From assembly GCA_003660865.1 (NCBI GenBank), contig QMVA01000019.1, forward strand, positions 1 to 13,371: a stretch of 13,371 nucleotides of DNA. The letters run 5' to 3'. Made by a program: the position numbers and the translations under genes. The notes under the pieces were generated by a model. It worked only from the letters and a program-made list of their open reading frames with translations. It was not told the origin of the DNA and searched no databases. Numbering within the stretch: the first letter of the stretch is position 1; every line of letters begins with the position of its first letter. Shown one piece after another: positions 1 to 8,000 of the stretch. This stretch comes from Candidatus Nanohalarchaeota archaeon (GTDB lineage: Archaea > EX4484-52 > B79-G9).

Positions 1-525
1 CTGCATCTTAGAGAGATTGCGCGAAGAGCCGGGCTTAATGAGAGTACTGTTAGCCGGCATCTGAATGCGCTTTTGAATGAGAAGATATTTAGGTTTGAAA
101 GGGAGGGGAACCTGAAGAAGTTTTCAGTTAAGCGCAGTGTGATCCCTAAAGTATTTCCTATCTTTGATGATGAAAAGATTGAAGGGCTGCCTTTATTGAG
201 AAAAAATGCGGTCAGGGAGTATATTAAGTGTCTGGTTAAGAAACCGGTTTTTATGGTTGTGTTTGGCTCTACTGCTAGGGATACGTTTAGGGATGATTCT
301 GATCTGGATATTTTAGAGGTATATAATGGCAGGACAGACACAAGAGATGCGGTTAAGAGTGCGGAGGCGCTTACAGGCATAAATATTCAGACTTTCCAGT
401 TGAGTGAAAAACAGGTTTACAGGGAAATCATTGAAAAAAAGGAGCATGTTGTGCAATCTGCGCTCAAAACAGGGTTTCCTGTGTTTAACCAGAAGTATTA
501 TTATGAGGTTGTTTATGGTGAATGA
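1..525 (+). CDS. Winged-helix plus nucleotidyltransferase-domain protein (5' end outside window)
   Basis: The reading frame is open from base 1, so the gene begins before the window; 174 residues are visible. An internal TTG at 73 could serve as a start but would cut a helix-turn-helix in half, so I reject it. Residues 1-50 form a winged helix (LREIARRAGLNESTVSRHL, then a basic wing). Residues about 83-108 carry the polymerase-beta-type minimal nucleotidyltransferase signature, VVFGSTARDTFRDDSDLDIL, with the GS pair and the DLD acids. The usual Gly after GSxxR is Asp here, and the strand expected to carry the third acid reads NIQTF, with no acid, so transfer activity is uncertain. Such proteins are common in archaea, either as antitoxin-like partners of HEPN proteins or as stand-alone regulators. 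No HEPN gene follows; thrC comes next with its own promoter. The family call is firm and the role is unknown. Confidence 0.85.
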   Translation: MHLREIARRAGLNESTVSRHLNALLNEKIFRFEREGNLKKFSVKRSVIPKVFPIFDDEKIEGLPLLRKNAVREYIKCLVKKPVFMVVFGSTARDTFRDDSDLDILEVYNGRTDTRDAVKSAEALTGINIQTFQLSEKQVYREIIEKKEHVVQSALKTGFPVFNQKYYYEVVYGE

Positions 526-564
526 CCTGAAATAAGTAATCTAAGACGCTACTTGAGCGCTCAC

Positions 565-573
565 TATATAAAT
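565..573 (+). promoter_or_regulatory. Box A (TATA) of thrC
   Basis: TATATAAAT lies 51 bp before the thrC ATG at 624. Transcription would be expected to begin near 590-597, leaving a leader of about 30 nt. Within this leader an inverted repeat, ACAGAT (584-589) and ATCTGT (604-609), sits just before the GTGAT Shine-Dalgarno match (614-618). The box A is a good match to the archaeal consensus; the operator role of the inverted repeat is a guess. Confidence 0.6.
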
Positions 574-623
574 TTATGCAGTCACAGATGTTTATTATGC
601 ATGATCTGTTGTTGTGATATGAT

Positions 624-1976
624 ATGGATAAAATGATTTTTTATAGTACTAATCTTTCGGCGCCGGAGGTCTCTTTTGAGGATGCGCTGCTTGGCGGCAT
701 TGCGCCGGATAAGGGGCTTTATATGCCCCGCAGGATGCCGCATATAGGGATTGATGAGATTATCGGCATGCGGGGGATGAGTTATGCGCAGGTGGCTTTT
801 GCTGTTCTTCGGAAGGTTCTTTGCCCGGGGGTTGATTCGGGGAGTCTTCGAAGGATCTGTGAGGATGCTTATGATTTTGAGGTGCCTGTTGAGAGGGTTT
901 CTGGGGAGGATTATATTATGAGGCTTGATCGGGGGCCTACTGCTTCGTTTAAGGATTTTGCTGCGCGGCTGATGGCGCGGCTTGTGCAGTATTTTACTGG
1001 TAAGCAGAAGAGGGATATCATGATTCTTACTGCTACTTCAGGGGATACGGGAAGTGCTGTTGCGCAGGCGTTTTTCGGGCTTGAGAATATCCGGGTGGTT
1101 GTGCTTTTTCCAAAAGATGAGGTCAGTGAGAGACAGAGGAAGCAGATGACTACACTTGGAGGAAATGTTACGTGTGTTTCTGTTTCGGGGACGTTTGATG
1201 ACTGCCAGGCGATGGTTAAGGAGGCATTCTGCGATGATGGGCTTTCGGGGCTTAATCTTAGTTCTGCGAATTCGATTAATATAGGGAGACTGATCCCACA
1301 GATGGTGTATTATTTTTATGGTTACTCAAGGGTGGCGGATAAAGGCGAGGAGGTTGTTTTTTCTGTGCCGTCAGGTAATTTCGGGGATCTTATGGGTGGT
1401 CTTCTCGCACGTGAGATGGGGCTTCCTGTTGCCAGATTTGTTGCTGCTGTGAATGAGAATGATGAGTTTGTGAAGTTTGTTGAGACTGGGAGTTATTCTA
1501 AGATTGTGCCGTCCAGGAATTGCGTGTCTAATGCTATGAATGTGGGGCATCCGAGTAATCTTTCGAGACTGGTTGCGCTTTACGGGGGGCAGATGGATGA
1601 GACCGGGAGGATTCTTAAGATGCCGCGGATGGATGATATCCGTGAGGATATTTTTGCTGTTTCTGTTTCTGATGAGGAGACTCGCGATGTGATTAAGAGA
1701 GTTTATGATGAGTTTAAGGTTGTTCTTGAGCCGCATGGGGCGTGCGGATGGTGGGGGGTTGAGAGGTTTCGTGAGGGTTTCGGGGATAAGGGGAAGGTGG
1801 TCTGTATTGAGACTGCGCATCCTGCTAAGTTTCCGGATGAGATTGTTAAGGCAATAGGGGTGGATGTCGAGGTGCCTTTGAGTATTTCGAGGGTTGAGGG
1901 GATGAATGAGAAGATGGATGCGCTCGGTGTTGATTATTCGGGGTTTCGGGAGTTTCTTTTGAAACGGTTTTTGTGA
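624..1976 (+). CDS. thrC: Threonine synthase
   Basis: Converts O-phospho-L-homoserine to threonine and phosphate with pyridoxal phosphate, the last step of threonine synthesis, in the cytoplasm. The protein has 450 residues and fold-type II PLP enzyme signatures: GPTASFKDF with the Schiff-base Lys110, TATSGDTGSAVAQAF (136-150) of the substrate-binding region, SANSINIGR near 214-222, and the glycine-rich PLP-phosphate loop SGNFGD (250-255). Length and motif style match the longer E. coli/yeast-like threonine synthase class, not the short plant-like class. The ATG at 624 is chosen because GTGAT (614-618), complementary to the archaeal 16S tail, lies 5 nt upstream; an ATG at 633 is the alternative. 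No other threonine-pathway gene is adjacent, so it looks monocistronic. The coding strand is extremely G+T rich, consistent with the regional strand skew. Confidence 0.95.
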   Translation: MDKMIFYSTNLSAPEVSFEDALLGGIAPDKGLYMPRRMPHIGIDEIIGMRGMSYAQVAFAVLRKVLCPGVDSGSLRRICEDAYDFEVPVERVSGEDYIMRLDRGPTASFKDFAARLMARLVQYFTGKQKRDIMILTATSGDTGSAVAQAFFGLENIRVVVLFPKDEVSERQRKQMTTLGGNVTCVSVSGTFDDCQAMVKEAFCDDGLSGLNLSSANSINIGRLIPQMVYYFYGYSRVADKGEEVVFSVPSGNFGDLMGGLLAREMGLPVARFVAAVNENDEFVKFVETGSYSKIVPSRNCVSNAMNVGHPSNLSRLVALYGGQMDETGRILKMPRMDDIREDIFAVSVSDEETRDVIKRVYDEFKVVLEPHGACGWWGVERFREGFGDKGKVVCIETAHPAKFPDEIVKAIGVDVEVPLSISRVEGMNEKMDALGVDYSGFREFLLKRFL

Positions 1977-1990
1977 GTTTTTTTTGCTTT
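1977..1990 (+). terminator. T-tract terminator of thrC
   Basis: A run of eight T (1978-1985) followed by GCTTT starts one base after the thrC stop codon. Oligo-T tracts alone terminate archaeal RNA polymerase, so this is the likely thrC 3' end. No hairpin precedes it. Confidence 0.5.
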
Positions 1991-2004
1991 AGGGGTTGTG
2001 GAAA

Positions 2005-2030
2005 TGTGCGCAGGTCATGATAAGCGCACA
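2005..2030. repeat. Inverted repeat (7-bp stem) after thrC
   Basis: TGTGCGC (2005-2011) and GCGCACA (2024-2030) pair perfectly across a 12-nt loop. An A-rich stretch follows on the + strand, so it is not a classical terminator in that direction. The left arm contains GTGCGCAG, which recurs at 2082 and 2192 beside the two copies of the repeat ahead of ATPase 1. Confidence 0.5.
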
Positions 2031-2035
2031 AAAGA

Positions 2036-2068
2036 TAAAGTAATCCAGATTATTATAATTGTGATTAC
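2036..2068 (+). repeat. Upstream copy of the 33-bp ATPase-1 promoter repeat
   Basis: Identical to 2145-2177 at 30 of 33 positions. It contains GTAATC (2040-2045) and GATTAC (2063-2068) in inverted orientation, with a degenerate GATTAT between them. Similarity continues past the repeat: TTGTTTT and GGTGCGCAG follow both copies, offset by 109 to 110 bp, so the duplicated block is about 50 bp. It lacks a convincing box A and is probably a duplicated or relict copy of the promoter element. Confidence 0.8.
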
Positions 2069-2140
2069 TTTTGTTTTGCGGGTGCGCAGCATCCGGCTTG
2101 CAAGAATATATTTTCGGATAGGCAGAAGATATAGCATAAT

Positions 2141-2149
2141 TATTTAAAG
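2141..2149 (+). promoter_or_regulatory. Box A of ATPase 1
   Basis: TATTTAAAG lies 64 to 72 bp before the chosen ATG at 2213 and predicts transcription from about 2168-2175. The repeat at 2145-2177 overlaps its 3' edge and the predicted start point, a position suited to repression. Confidence 0.45.
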
Positions 2150-2177
2150 TAATTTAGATTACTATAATTGTGATTAC
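2145..2177 (+). repeat. Promoter-proximal copy of the 33-bp repeat, operator-like
   Basis: Contains a perfect short palindrome, GTAAT TTAG ATTAC (2149-2162), and a second GATTAC at 2172-2177, 15 bp after the first at 2157-2162. The half-sites are therefore one inverted and two direct. Location over the predicted transcription start suggests a regulator binding site, possibly for the downstream ATPase itself, which has a winged helix. Binding by the ATPase is inference. Confidence 0.7.
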
Positions 2178-2201
2178 GTTATTGTTTTATGGTGCGCAGG
2201 C

Positions 2202-2207
2202 AGGTGA
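2202..2207 (+). promoter_or_regulatory. Shine-Dalgarno site fixing the ATPase 1 start
   Basis: AGGTGA ends 5 nt before the ATG at 2213. It lies inside the longer open frame that could begin at ATG 2189, and so argues for the internal start, which also aligns with the N-terminus of ATPase 2 (MNFVDREHEL against MKFYDRKEEM). Confidence 0.75.
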
Positions 2208-2212
2208 ATGTT

Positions 2213-3577
2213 ATGAATTTTGTTGACAGGGAACATGAATTGAGATTCCTGAATGAAAGATGGGGCAACAAGGGATTTGAGTTCATTCCCATCTACGGAC
2301 GGAGGAGAATAGGTAAAACAGAGCTTGTGAAGCAGTTTTTGAAGGATAAGGCAGCAATATATTATCTTGCAACTTCTGGTACGAAAAAAGAAAATATCGA
2401 AGCATTTAAGGTGTGTGCGAAAGGTGTGGTTGATGTTGATTTTCTGGTGGATGACTGGGAACCTGTCTTGAAATATATTTCGGAGAATGCAGATGAGCGA
2501 ATCGTTATTGTTATTGATGAGTTCCCTTACCTGATTGAAAGCCAAAAGGGGATGTCAAGTATATTCCAGAGGATTATTGATTTGCACCTGGAAAATAAAA
2601 ATTTGTTTTTGATTCTTCTGGGGTCTTCTGTAGGCATGATGTACCGGGAGGTTTTAGCTTACAAGGCACCGCTTTATGGGAGAAGAACAGGGCAGATTAA
2701 TCTTAAGGCTATGAGTTTTTCGAATTGTGTGAAACTGCTTGATAAGAGTGTTTGTGAATGTGTTGAAATTTACGGGGTTTGTGACGGAGTGCCGTCTTAT
2801 CTTAACATGTTCAGGAAAAAGGAGGGGTTTTTTCGACTTTTGCGCGAGAATGTCATTAATAAGGAGTCTGTTTTGGCTGAGGAGCCGGTTTTTCTTTTGA
2901 GGCAGGAGTTCAGGGAGCCTACGGTTTATATGACGATATTGTCTTCTATTGCTTCGGGGCATACTAAGCTGGGGGAAATCATTGAGTTTTGTGGGCTTAA
3001 GGATAAGACAGGGATTATGCCTTATATCTATAAGCTGGAATATTGCGGGTATGTTGAGAGGGAATTACCGGTTGTTTCGGGGAGGAAGGGAGTGTATAAG
3101 CTGAATGATTTTTTTATGATGTTCTGGTTCAGGTTTATTAAGCCAAATATCAGTTTGAGTGATGAGGAGATTCTTGCAAAGATTAAAAAAGAGTATAATA
3201 CTTACCTGGGGTTTGTTTTTGAGGATGTTTCAAAGGAGTTTCTCCGGGAGAAAAGACCGTTTGGGTTTAGTAAAATCGGTAGGCAATGGGGCCGGATTCC
3301 AAGGCCTGCGGTGGGGGAGACCAGTTATGAAATTGATATTGTTGCGTTGAATGAGAACAAAAAAGAAATAGGGTTCTATGAATGCAAATGGCAGGAGTTG
3401 AGTGTGAAGAGTGCATTGAGGATACTTGAGGATTTGCAGGTAAAATCGAAATATGTTGAGTGGAAGGGGGATGAAAGGAAGGAGCGTTTCGGTCTGATTG
3501 CCAAGAAGATTAAAGGTGAGGGGAAAGAGGCATTGAGGGAGATGGGGTTTGATGTGTGGGATCTTGATGATTTTTGA
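2213..3577 (+). CDS. Archaeal AAA/STAND-like ATPase with C-terminal nuclease-like DUF234 domain (ATPase 1)
   Basis: 454 residues from the ATG at 2213; a start at 2189 would add eight residues but lacks the ribosome site. The N-terminal P-loop ATPase domain (PF01637 type) has Walker A GRRRIGKT (29-36), Walker B IVIVIDEF (97-104) and a sensor-like LLGSS (135-139), then the family-typical APLYGRRTGQI. A winged helix spans about 235-290. The C-terminal DUF234 region holds EIDIVAL...FYECKW with Asp375, Glu390 and Lys392, the D...ExK arrangement of PD-(D/E)XK nucleases. The family is multicopy in many archaeal genomes and its cellular role is unclear; proposals include mobile or defence-related functions. 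It is a paralogue of ATPase 2 and ends in nearly the same residues (WDLDDF against WDIDDF). The gene is monocistronic, converges on apgM, and has a duplicated repeat at its promoter. Confidence 0.9.
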   Translation: MNFVDREHELRFLNERWGNKGFEFIPIYGRRRIGKTELVKQFLKDKAAIYYLATSGTKKENIEAFKVCAKGVVDVDFLVDDWEPVLKYISENADERIVIVIDEFPYLIESQKGMSSIFQRIIDLHLENKNLFLILLGSSVGMMYREVLAYKAPLYGRRTGQINLKAMSFSNCVKLLDKSVCECVEIYGVCDGVPSYLNMFRKKEGFFRLLRENVINKESVLAEEPVFLLRQEFREPTVYMTILSSIASGHTKLGEIIEFCGLKDKTGIMPYIYKLEYCGYVERELPVVSGRKGVYKLNDFFMMFWFRFIKPNISLSDEEILAKIKKEYNTYLGFVFEDVSKEFLREKRPFGFSKIGRQWGRIPRPAVGETSYEIDIVALNENKKEIGFYECKWQELSVKSALRILEDLQVKSKYVEWKGDERKERFGLIAKKIKGEGKEALREMGFDVWDLDDF

Positions 3578-3584
3578 TGCTGTG

Positions 3585-4799
3585 TCAGGGGGTTTCATGT
3601 AAGAATGTTTTTAGGAATTGGGTGCATTCCAGTTTTCTGTATGCGCCGTCTTTTGCGCTTTGCTCGTCGAGGGTCTCTGTGGTGTCGGGGGCATTTTCGC
3701 CCAGGGTTGTTATGAGGAAGGGGACGGGTTCTTTTGTGTGGGTTTTTAGTTTTACGGGGGTTGGGTGGTCCGGGAGGACTGCTATTTTTATTTTGCTGTC
3801 TATCTTATGGAGGTTATTTAGGATGCGGCCTACGAGTCTTTTGTCGAGGTCTTCTATTGTTTTTGTTTTTAGGGTGTAGTTTCCTTCGTGGCCTGCCTCG
3901 TCAGGGGCTTCTACATGGACGTAGATGAGGTCGTGGTCTTTGAGGGCTTCTATGCATGCGTCGGCTTTGCCTTCGTAGTTTGTGTCGTAGAGGCCTGTTG
4001 CGCCGTCTACGTTTATGATGTCCATGCCGACTAGTGCGCCCAGGCCTTTTATGAGGTCTACGGCGGAGATTACTGCGGCTTTGATGTTGTGCGTCTTTTG
4101 GAAGTTTTCCATATCGGGCTTGAAGCCCTGCGACCATGGCCAGATTGAGTTTGCAGGGTCTTTGCCTTGTTGTGTTCTTTTTAGGTTTATCGGGTGGGTG
4201 TTTAGGAGGTCCCATGAGGCTCTTATTAATTGCTCTATTTGTTGTGCGGTTTGTCTGCCTTGTTCTGTTGTTGGTTTTGGCATTACCTGTTCTGCCGGGG
4301 TTCCCGGGACGTCGTGGGGAGGGATTAAGTCTATGTCTTTGCCTCCATTTTTTATTATGAGTAGATGGCGGTAACTTATGCCTGGGTAGAATTTTATTGC
4401 GGGGGTGCTTAGGTTTTGGTTCAGGTGGTGGATGAGCTCTTTTGCTTCTTTTGTTGTTATGTGGCCTGAGGAGTGGTTTTTTATTTTATTGTCTTGGATG
4501 CAGATGAGGTTGCATCTCATTACGAGTTCGTTGTCTTGTATTGGTATGTTCATGCTTGCGGCTTCCAGGATGCCGCGGCCTTCGTAGCATTTTTCAGGAT
4601 TGTAGCCGAGGATGCTCATGTTGGCTATTTCGCTTCCTGCGGGCATGTTTTTTGGGACTGTTGTCAGGAGGCCGGTTTTTCCTTTTTTTGCGAGTGAGTC
4701 TATGTTTGGCTTGTGCGCTGCCATCATTGGAGTTACCTGATTTGGGCAGGTTGCGGGGTCGTCTGCCATGCCGTCGCCTAAGATTATTATGTATTTCAT
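3585..4799 (-). CDS. apgM: Archaeal 2,3-bisphosphoglycerate-independent phosphoglycerate mutase
   Basis: Interconverts 3- and 2-phosphoglycerate in glycolysis and gluconeogenesis, in the cytoplasm, using divalent metals of the alkaline-phosphatase superfamily. The 404-residue protein begins KYIIILGDGMADDP with metal ligand Asp9. PAGSEIANMSILGYNP supplies the nucleophile Ser56, HDVPG (162-166) is family typical, VEAPDEAGHEGN gives Asp300 and His304, and PDHPTPVKLKTHT gives Asp344, His345 and His354. The length of about 400 matches the archaeal ApgM group and not the roughly 510-residue bacterial enzyme. The longer open frame reaching 4913 is rejected because AGGTGA sits 8 nt ahead of this ATG and homologues start at KYIIILGDG. 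It converges on ATPase 1, seven bases apart, and lies 253 bp downstream of the surface-protein gene. His, Thr and Asn are abundant, a result of the A+C-rich coding strand. Confidence 0.95.
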   Translation of the reverse strand: MKYIIILGDGMADDPATCPNQVTPMMAAHKPNIDSLAKKGKTGLLTTVPKNMPAGSEIANMSILGYNPEKCYEGRGILEAASMNIPIQDNELVMRCNLICIQDNKIKNHSSGHITTKEAKELIHHLNQNLSTPAIKFYPGISYRHLLIIKNGGKDIDLIPPHDVPGTPAEQVMPKPTTEQGRQTAQQIEQLIRASWDLLNTHPINLKRTQQGKDPANSIWPWSQGFKPDMENFQKTHNIKAAVISAVDLIKGLGALVGMDIINVDGATGLYDTNYEGKADACIEALKDHDLIYVHVEAPDEAGHEGNYTLKTKTIEDLDKRLVGRILNNLHKIDSKIKIAVLPDHPTPVKLKTHTKEPVPFLITTLGENAPDTTETLDEQSAKDGAYRKLECTQFLKTFLHETP

Positions 4800-4807
4800 T
4801 TTTTTTG

Positions 4808-4813
4808 TCACCT
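4808..4813 (-). promoter_or_regulatory. Shine-Dalgarno site of apgM
   Basis: Read on the minus strand, AGGTGA lies 8 nt before the ATG at 4799 and decides the start against the upstream in-frame ATG at 4913. A minus-strand CATATAAAC at 4816-4824 resembles a box A but is too close to the start codon to drive it. Confidence 0.8.
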
Positions 4814-4943
4814 TTTGTTTATATGGGGGGTGTGTAGATTGATATGTGTTTCGTGGTTCGGGTAATATGTTGCGCTGGGTGATGTGCGCAGAATTGAGGG
4901 TTATGATGAACAATAATGCGGCTAAATTGACTGTTGTGACGAT

Positions 4944-5099
4944 ATGTACGAAAAGGATAATATTGAGTGCCTTAAAAAATACTCAAAAGCAAAAAAGATG
5001 TTCGCAGATTCGATGAGTGATATGATGATTTGGGGGGGTTGCGCCACACATCTCAGATGTTTTCGATCTCTTTTCTTAAGTTGCGCAGTTCGTCTTTGA
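4944..5099 (+). CDS. Possible 51-residue small ORF or gene remnant
   Basis: An ATG at 4944 opens MYEKDNIECLKKYSKAKK and continues to a TGA at 5097-5099. The first 32 or so residues, up to MMIWGG, are charged and protein-like. The remainder overlaps the end of the opposite-strand surface-protein gene and looks random. It could be the decayed N-terminus of a lost gene. There is no clear ribosome site or box A. The rest of the 4800-5052 gap holds a GTGCGCAG match at 4884 and no other feature that I can support. Confidence 0.22.
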   Translation: MYEKDNIECLKKYSKAKKMFADSMSDMMIWGGCATHLRCFRSLFLSCAVRL

Positions 5100-8000
5100 A
5101 TTCTTTTCTTTTGTAGATGCGCAGTGAGAGGCTTGCGAGGATTGCTATTGCTGCAAGAAGTATTATGCTGAAACCCACTTTTTTTAGTTCTGTTGTGGAG
5201 CTTTCTACGCGGAAGGTTGTTGTGTCTTCTATTTCCCCGAGGGGGTTTAAGGTGGCTGTGGTGCTTATTGTGTATTCGCCGGATTTGATTTGAGGAATTG
5301 TGAATTCGCGGTGTATGATGCGCGGGGTTCTTTCTTCAAGATTTTGGAGTTTTTCTATGTCTGCATGTATTGTCTGCCGGTCTTTTGAGGAGGTCATTGC
5401 CTCTATCTGGATGAATGAGAATGACATGTTTTCGCGAGGGATGAAGATTATTGTAAGATTAACTTTTTCAGATGGTGAATAAAAGGGTTTGTCTGTGTTT
5501 GTTATGAGTATCGGGGGAATTTTTGTGTATGACAGGGTGATGATTGTTGTGGTTTTGTTTTTCATTTCCGGGATGGATATTTTTATGGTGCCTGCATCGC
5601 CTTGTTCGTATTTTAGTTCTATGTTGTTTTGGGTTACGTTCTGCGTGCGGTCCTCGGATACAGGATAGATCAGGGTTATGTTTTCGTAGTCAATAGACGA
5701 TGGGTTTTTGAGTGTTACGTCTGTTATGAATATGAGTTCTGTGCCATTGTATTTCTCGATTGAATATTTTTCGTCTGTTATTAGTATTGGAGGGGTTGTT
5801 ATGTCTATGAGATATGATTTTTTTTCATTTGGGGCGTATGCGTCTTTCCAGAGTGCGTCTATTATTCCTTGTTTGTTGTTTTCCAGGAGATGATTGATTT
5901 CTGTGCCTTGTGTGCGAATGTGGGAAGATGTCACTTCAGGAAACAGGGAGGTTATGAACCTGTGCTGGACAGATACGATGTTTGGGTTGTAGACGTCGAT
6001 TGTCTTGAGCCAGCGAGGGGGCTTTCCTACTATTACCTGATGGGGCTGAAATTCTGATTCGGTGATTTCGAGTGGCAAGATGTTGGTTTTGTCATAAGTT
6101 ATTCTTATATATGTTTCTATGTCTTTGAAGATATTTTCGTGGGTGTAATAGTTGAAGCCAATGAGGCGTGTTGTTATGTTATTGTTCCCGTAGGGGAGTT
6201 GGACTGTGTAGGTTATTGAGTATAAGTCGTTGTTTTTGAGGTCGAGATATTGTTCTTCGTTGTCCCAGTCTGATGATTTAAGCCGGATTGAGTAGCGGAT
6301 GGTGTTGTCTGTTGTTTGTGGGTCTTTTTTTATTATGAGGTGATCGGAGGTGTATGTGCGCCATCTTTTTTTTAGGGAGTCGTATATGGACAGGTTGACG
6401 GGTTCTGCGTCAAGTGATGAGTCAGAGGGGAGCATTATTTCTGCGTGTATGCTGCCGATGCCTTTGTCGCTTGTGTCGAGGATTTTGAATACGGCGGTTA
6501 TTTCTGCTGTGTCTTTCGGCTTTTTGGCGATGATTTTGGCACTGCTTTTTTCTATGGATGCAAAGGGGATGCTAAGTGTGCTGCCTCCCGGAGCGGGTCC
6601 GCCGCCAGGAGGGAGTTCGGGTTCTGAGCCAGGGAGATTTGCGGAGGAGGATGCGGATAGTGTCAGGGGTGTGCCTGATGTGGTGTTGAGGATGAATGTG
6701 GTATCTGAGATGAATGTGTATGCTGCGACGGTGAGTGGGCCTGATGCCTGATAGCGGAGCAGGATGTCTTCGTTTAAGCCTAATTGTTTGTTGAGTATTT
6801 TTGAGATGTCGTCTATGGTGATTATTAAGATGTTTGATGTCAGGTTTATGGTGATGTTTGATGTGATGTTGTATTCGCTTCCGCCTGAGGTTATGTTTGA
6901 ATACCAGACTGTTATGTTTTGGATTGTGTAGCCTGCGGGGACTGTTGATGTGATGGTTGTTGCGTTGAAGTATATTGAGGGGTGGCCGAGGTGGCGCGCG
7001 GAGTCTTCAATGTTTAGGATGCGGGTGGGGCCGTTCTGTATGGTTGAGATGTATTTCTGGGCGATGCCGTCTGCCTGATAGAGTGTTGGAAGGTCGAGTA
7101 TGGTTGTTGCGATACCAAGGTACTCTGATGGCTCCCATTTTACGTGCCAGTTGAATTCGGAGACGTAGTAGTGTTCTGTGCTGTTGGTTATATACCAGGG
7201 GGTTTCGTATGTCTGGCCTGGCAGGAGTTCCTGGGGGGCGGGTACTGTGCCTGAGGCAATGTCTTGTGTGAGGTTGGTGACGTTGTAGAGGGCCCAGTCT
7301 GTTAGTGCGTATGTGAGGCCTTGTGCTTTGTTTGTGATTGTGCCGTGGAGCCATACGCTGTCTTTGAATAGCATGCGTACGCCCTGGCGTACGGGGCCGC
7401 GTGAGAAACGGCTTGTGACGGTGATTCCTGTGAATGTGGATGATGTGGCGTATTCTGCTTTTAGTGAGTCCTGCTCGTTTAGTTCTAAGAACTGGTCGTT
7501 GCGGTTGTAGTTTATGTTGGCCTGTGTTGTGCCGGGGAAGGTTATGTAGACCGGGGTGTTTGCTGCGAGGTCGCCTCGCCAGTGGATTGTGTCTGCGTAG
7601 GTGTCTGCGTCTGTGTCGATGGTCTGGAGTGTTGTTTGGGATGTTGCGGTGGCTGCGCCGAGGATCATGCTGTCGGGGAGGTATGTATTTTCTCTTATTT
7701 TGAAGTATAGATTTTGTCCTGTGACTGTTTTGTCGGAGGTTATGGTTATGTTGAAGAATATTGTGTTTGGGGGGCCGGAGTGGATGTCGCGGCCGCCTTC
7801 TGCGTTCCTGTAGGCCAGCTTGAGGGTTATTTTTGGGATGAGAGTGTGGTCTGTGATGTTGTAGTGAAGTGAGTAGCCGTCGGTTGTGTCGAAGTACATT
7901 AGGGAGCGGTCACCTGTATTGGGGGATGCGGCTGTGTCGCGGAAGGCTTGGGAGGAGACGATGTTGGTTTTTGCGGTGTAGTCGTTTGAGATGTTTATCC

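Noticed and set aside
1371..1820. 149-codon minus-strand frame inside thrC
   Set aside because: Antisense shadow of a gene with clear catalytic motifs; no promoter or ribosome site of its own.
4816..4824. Minus-strand CATATAAAC as box A of apgM
   Set aside because: Only about 17 bp before the ATG, so transcription would start inside the coding region and lose the Shine-Dalgarno site.
3574..4837. Several + strand frames opposite apgM
   Set aside because: Low-complexity Leu/Phe/Cys-rich translations produced by the G+T-rich complement of apgM.
2006..4891. GTGCGCAG as a polar chromosome motif (2006, 2082, 2192, 4884)
   Set aside because: Two occurrences belong to the promoter duplication, and GCGCAG is generally common on this G-rich strand, so no special role is needed.
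6350..7813. Several + strand frames opposite the surface-protein gene
   Set aside because: Shadows of the strand skew; the minus-strand frame has signal peptide, linker and membrane anchor.
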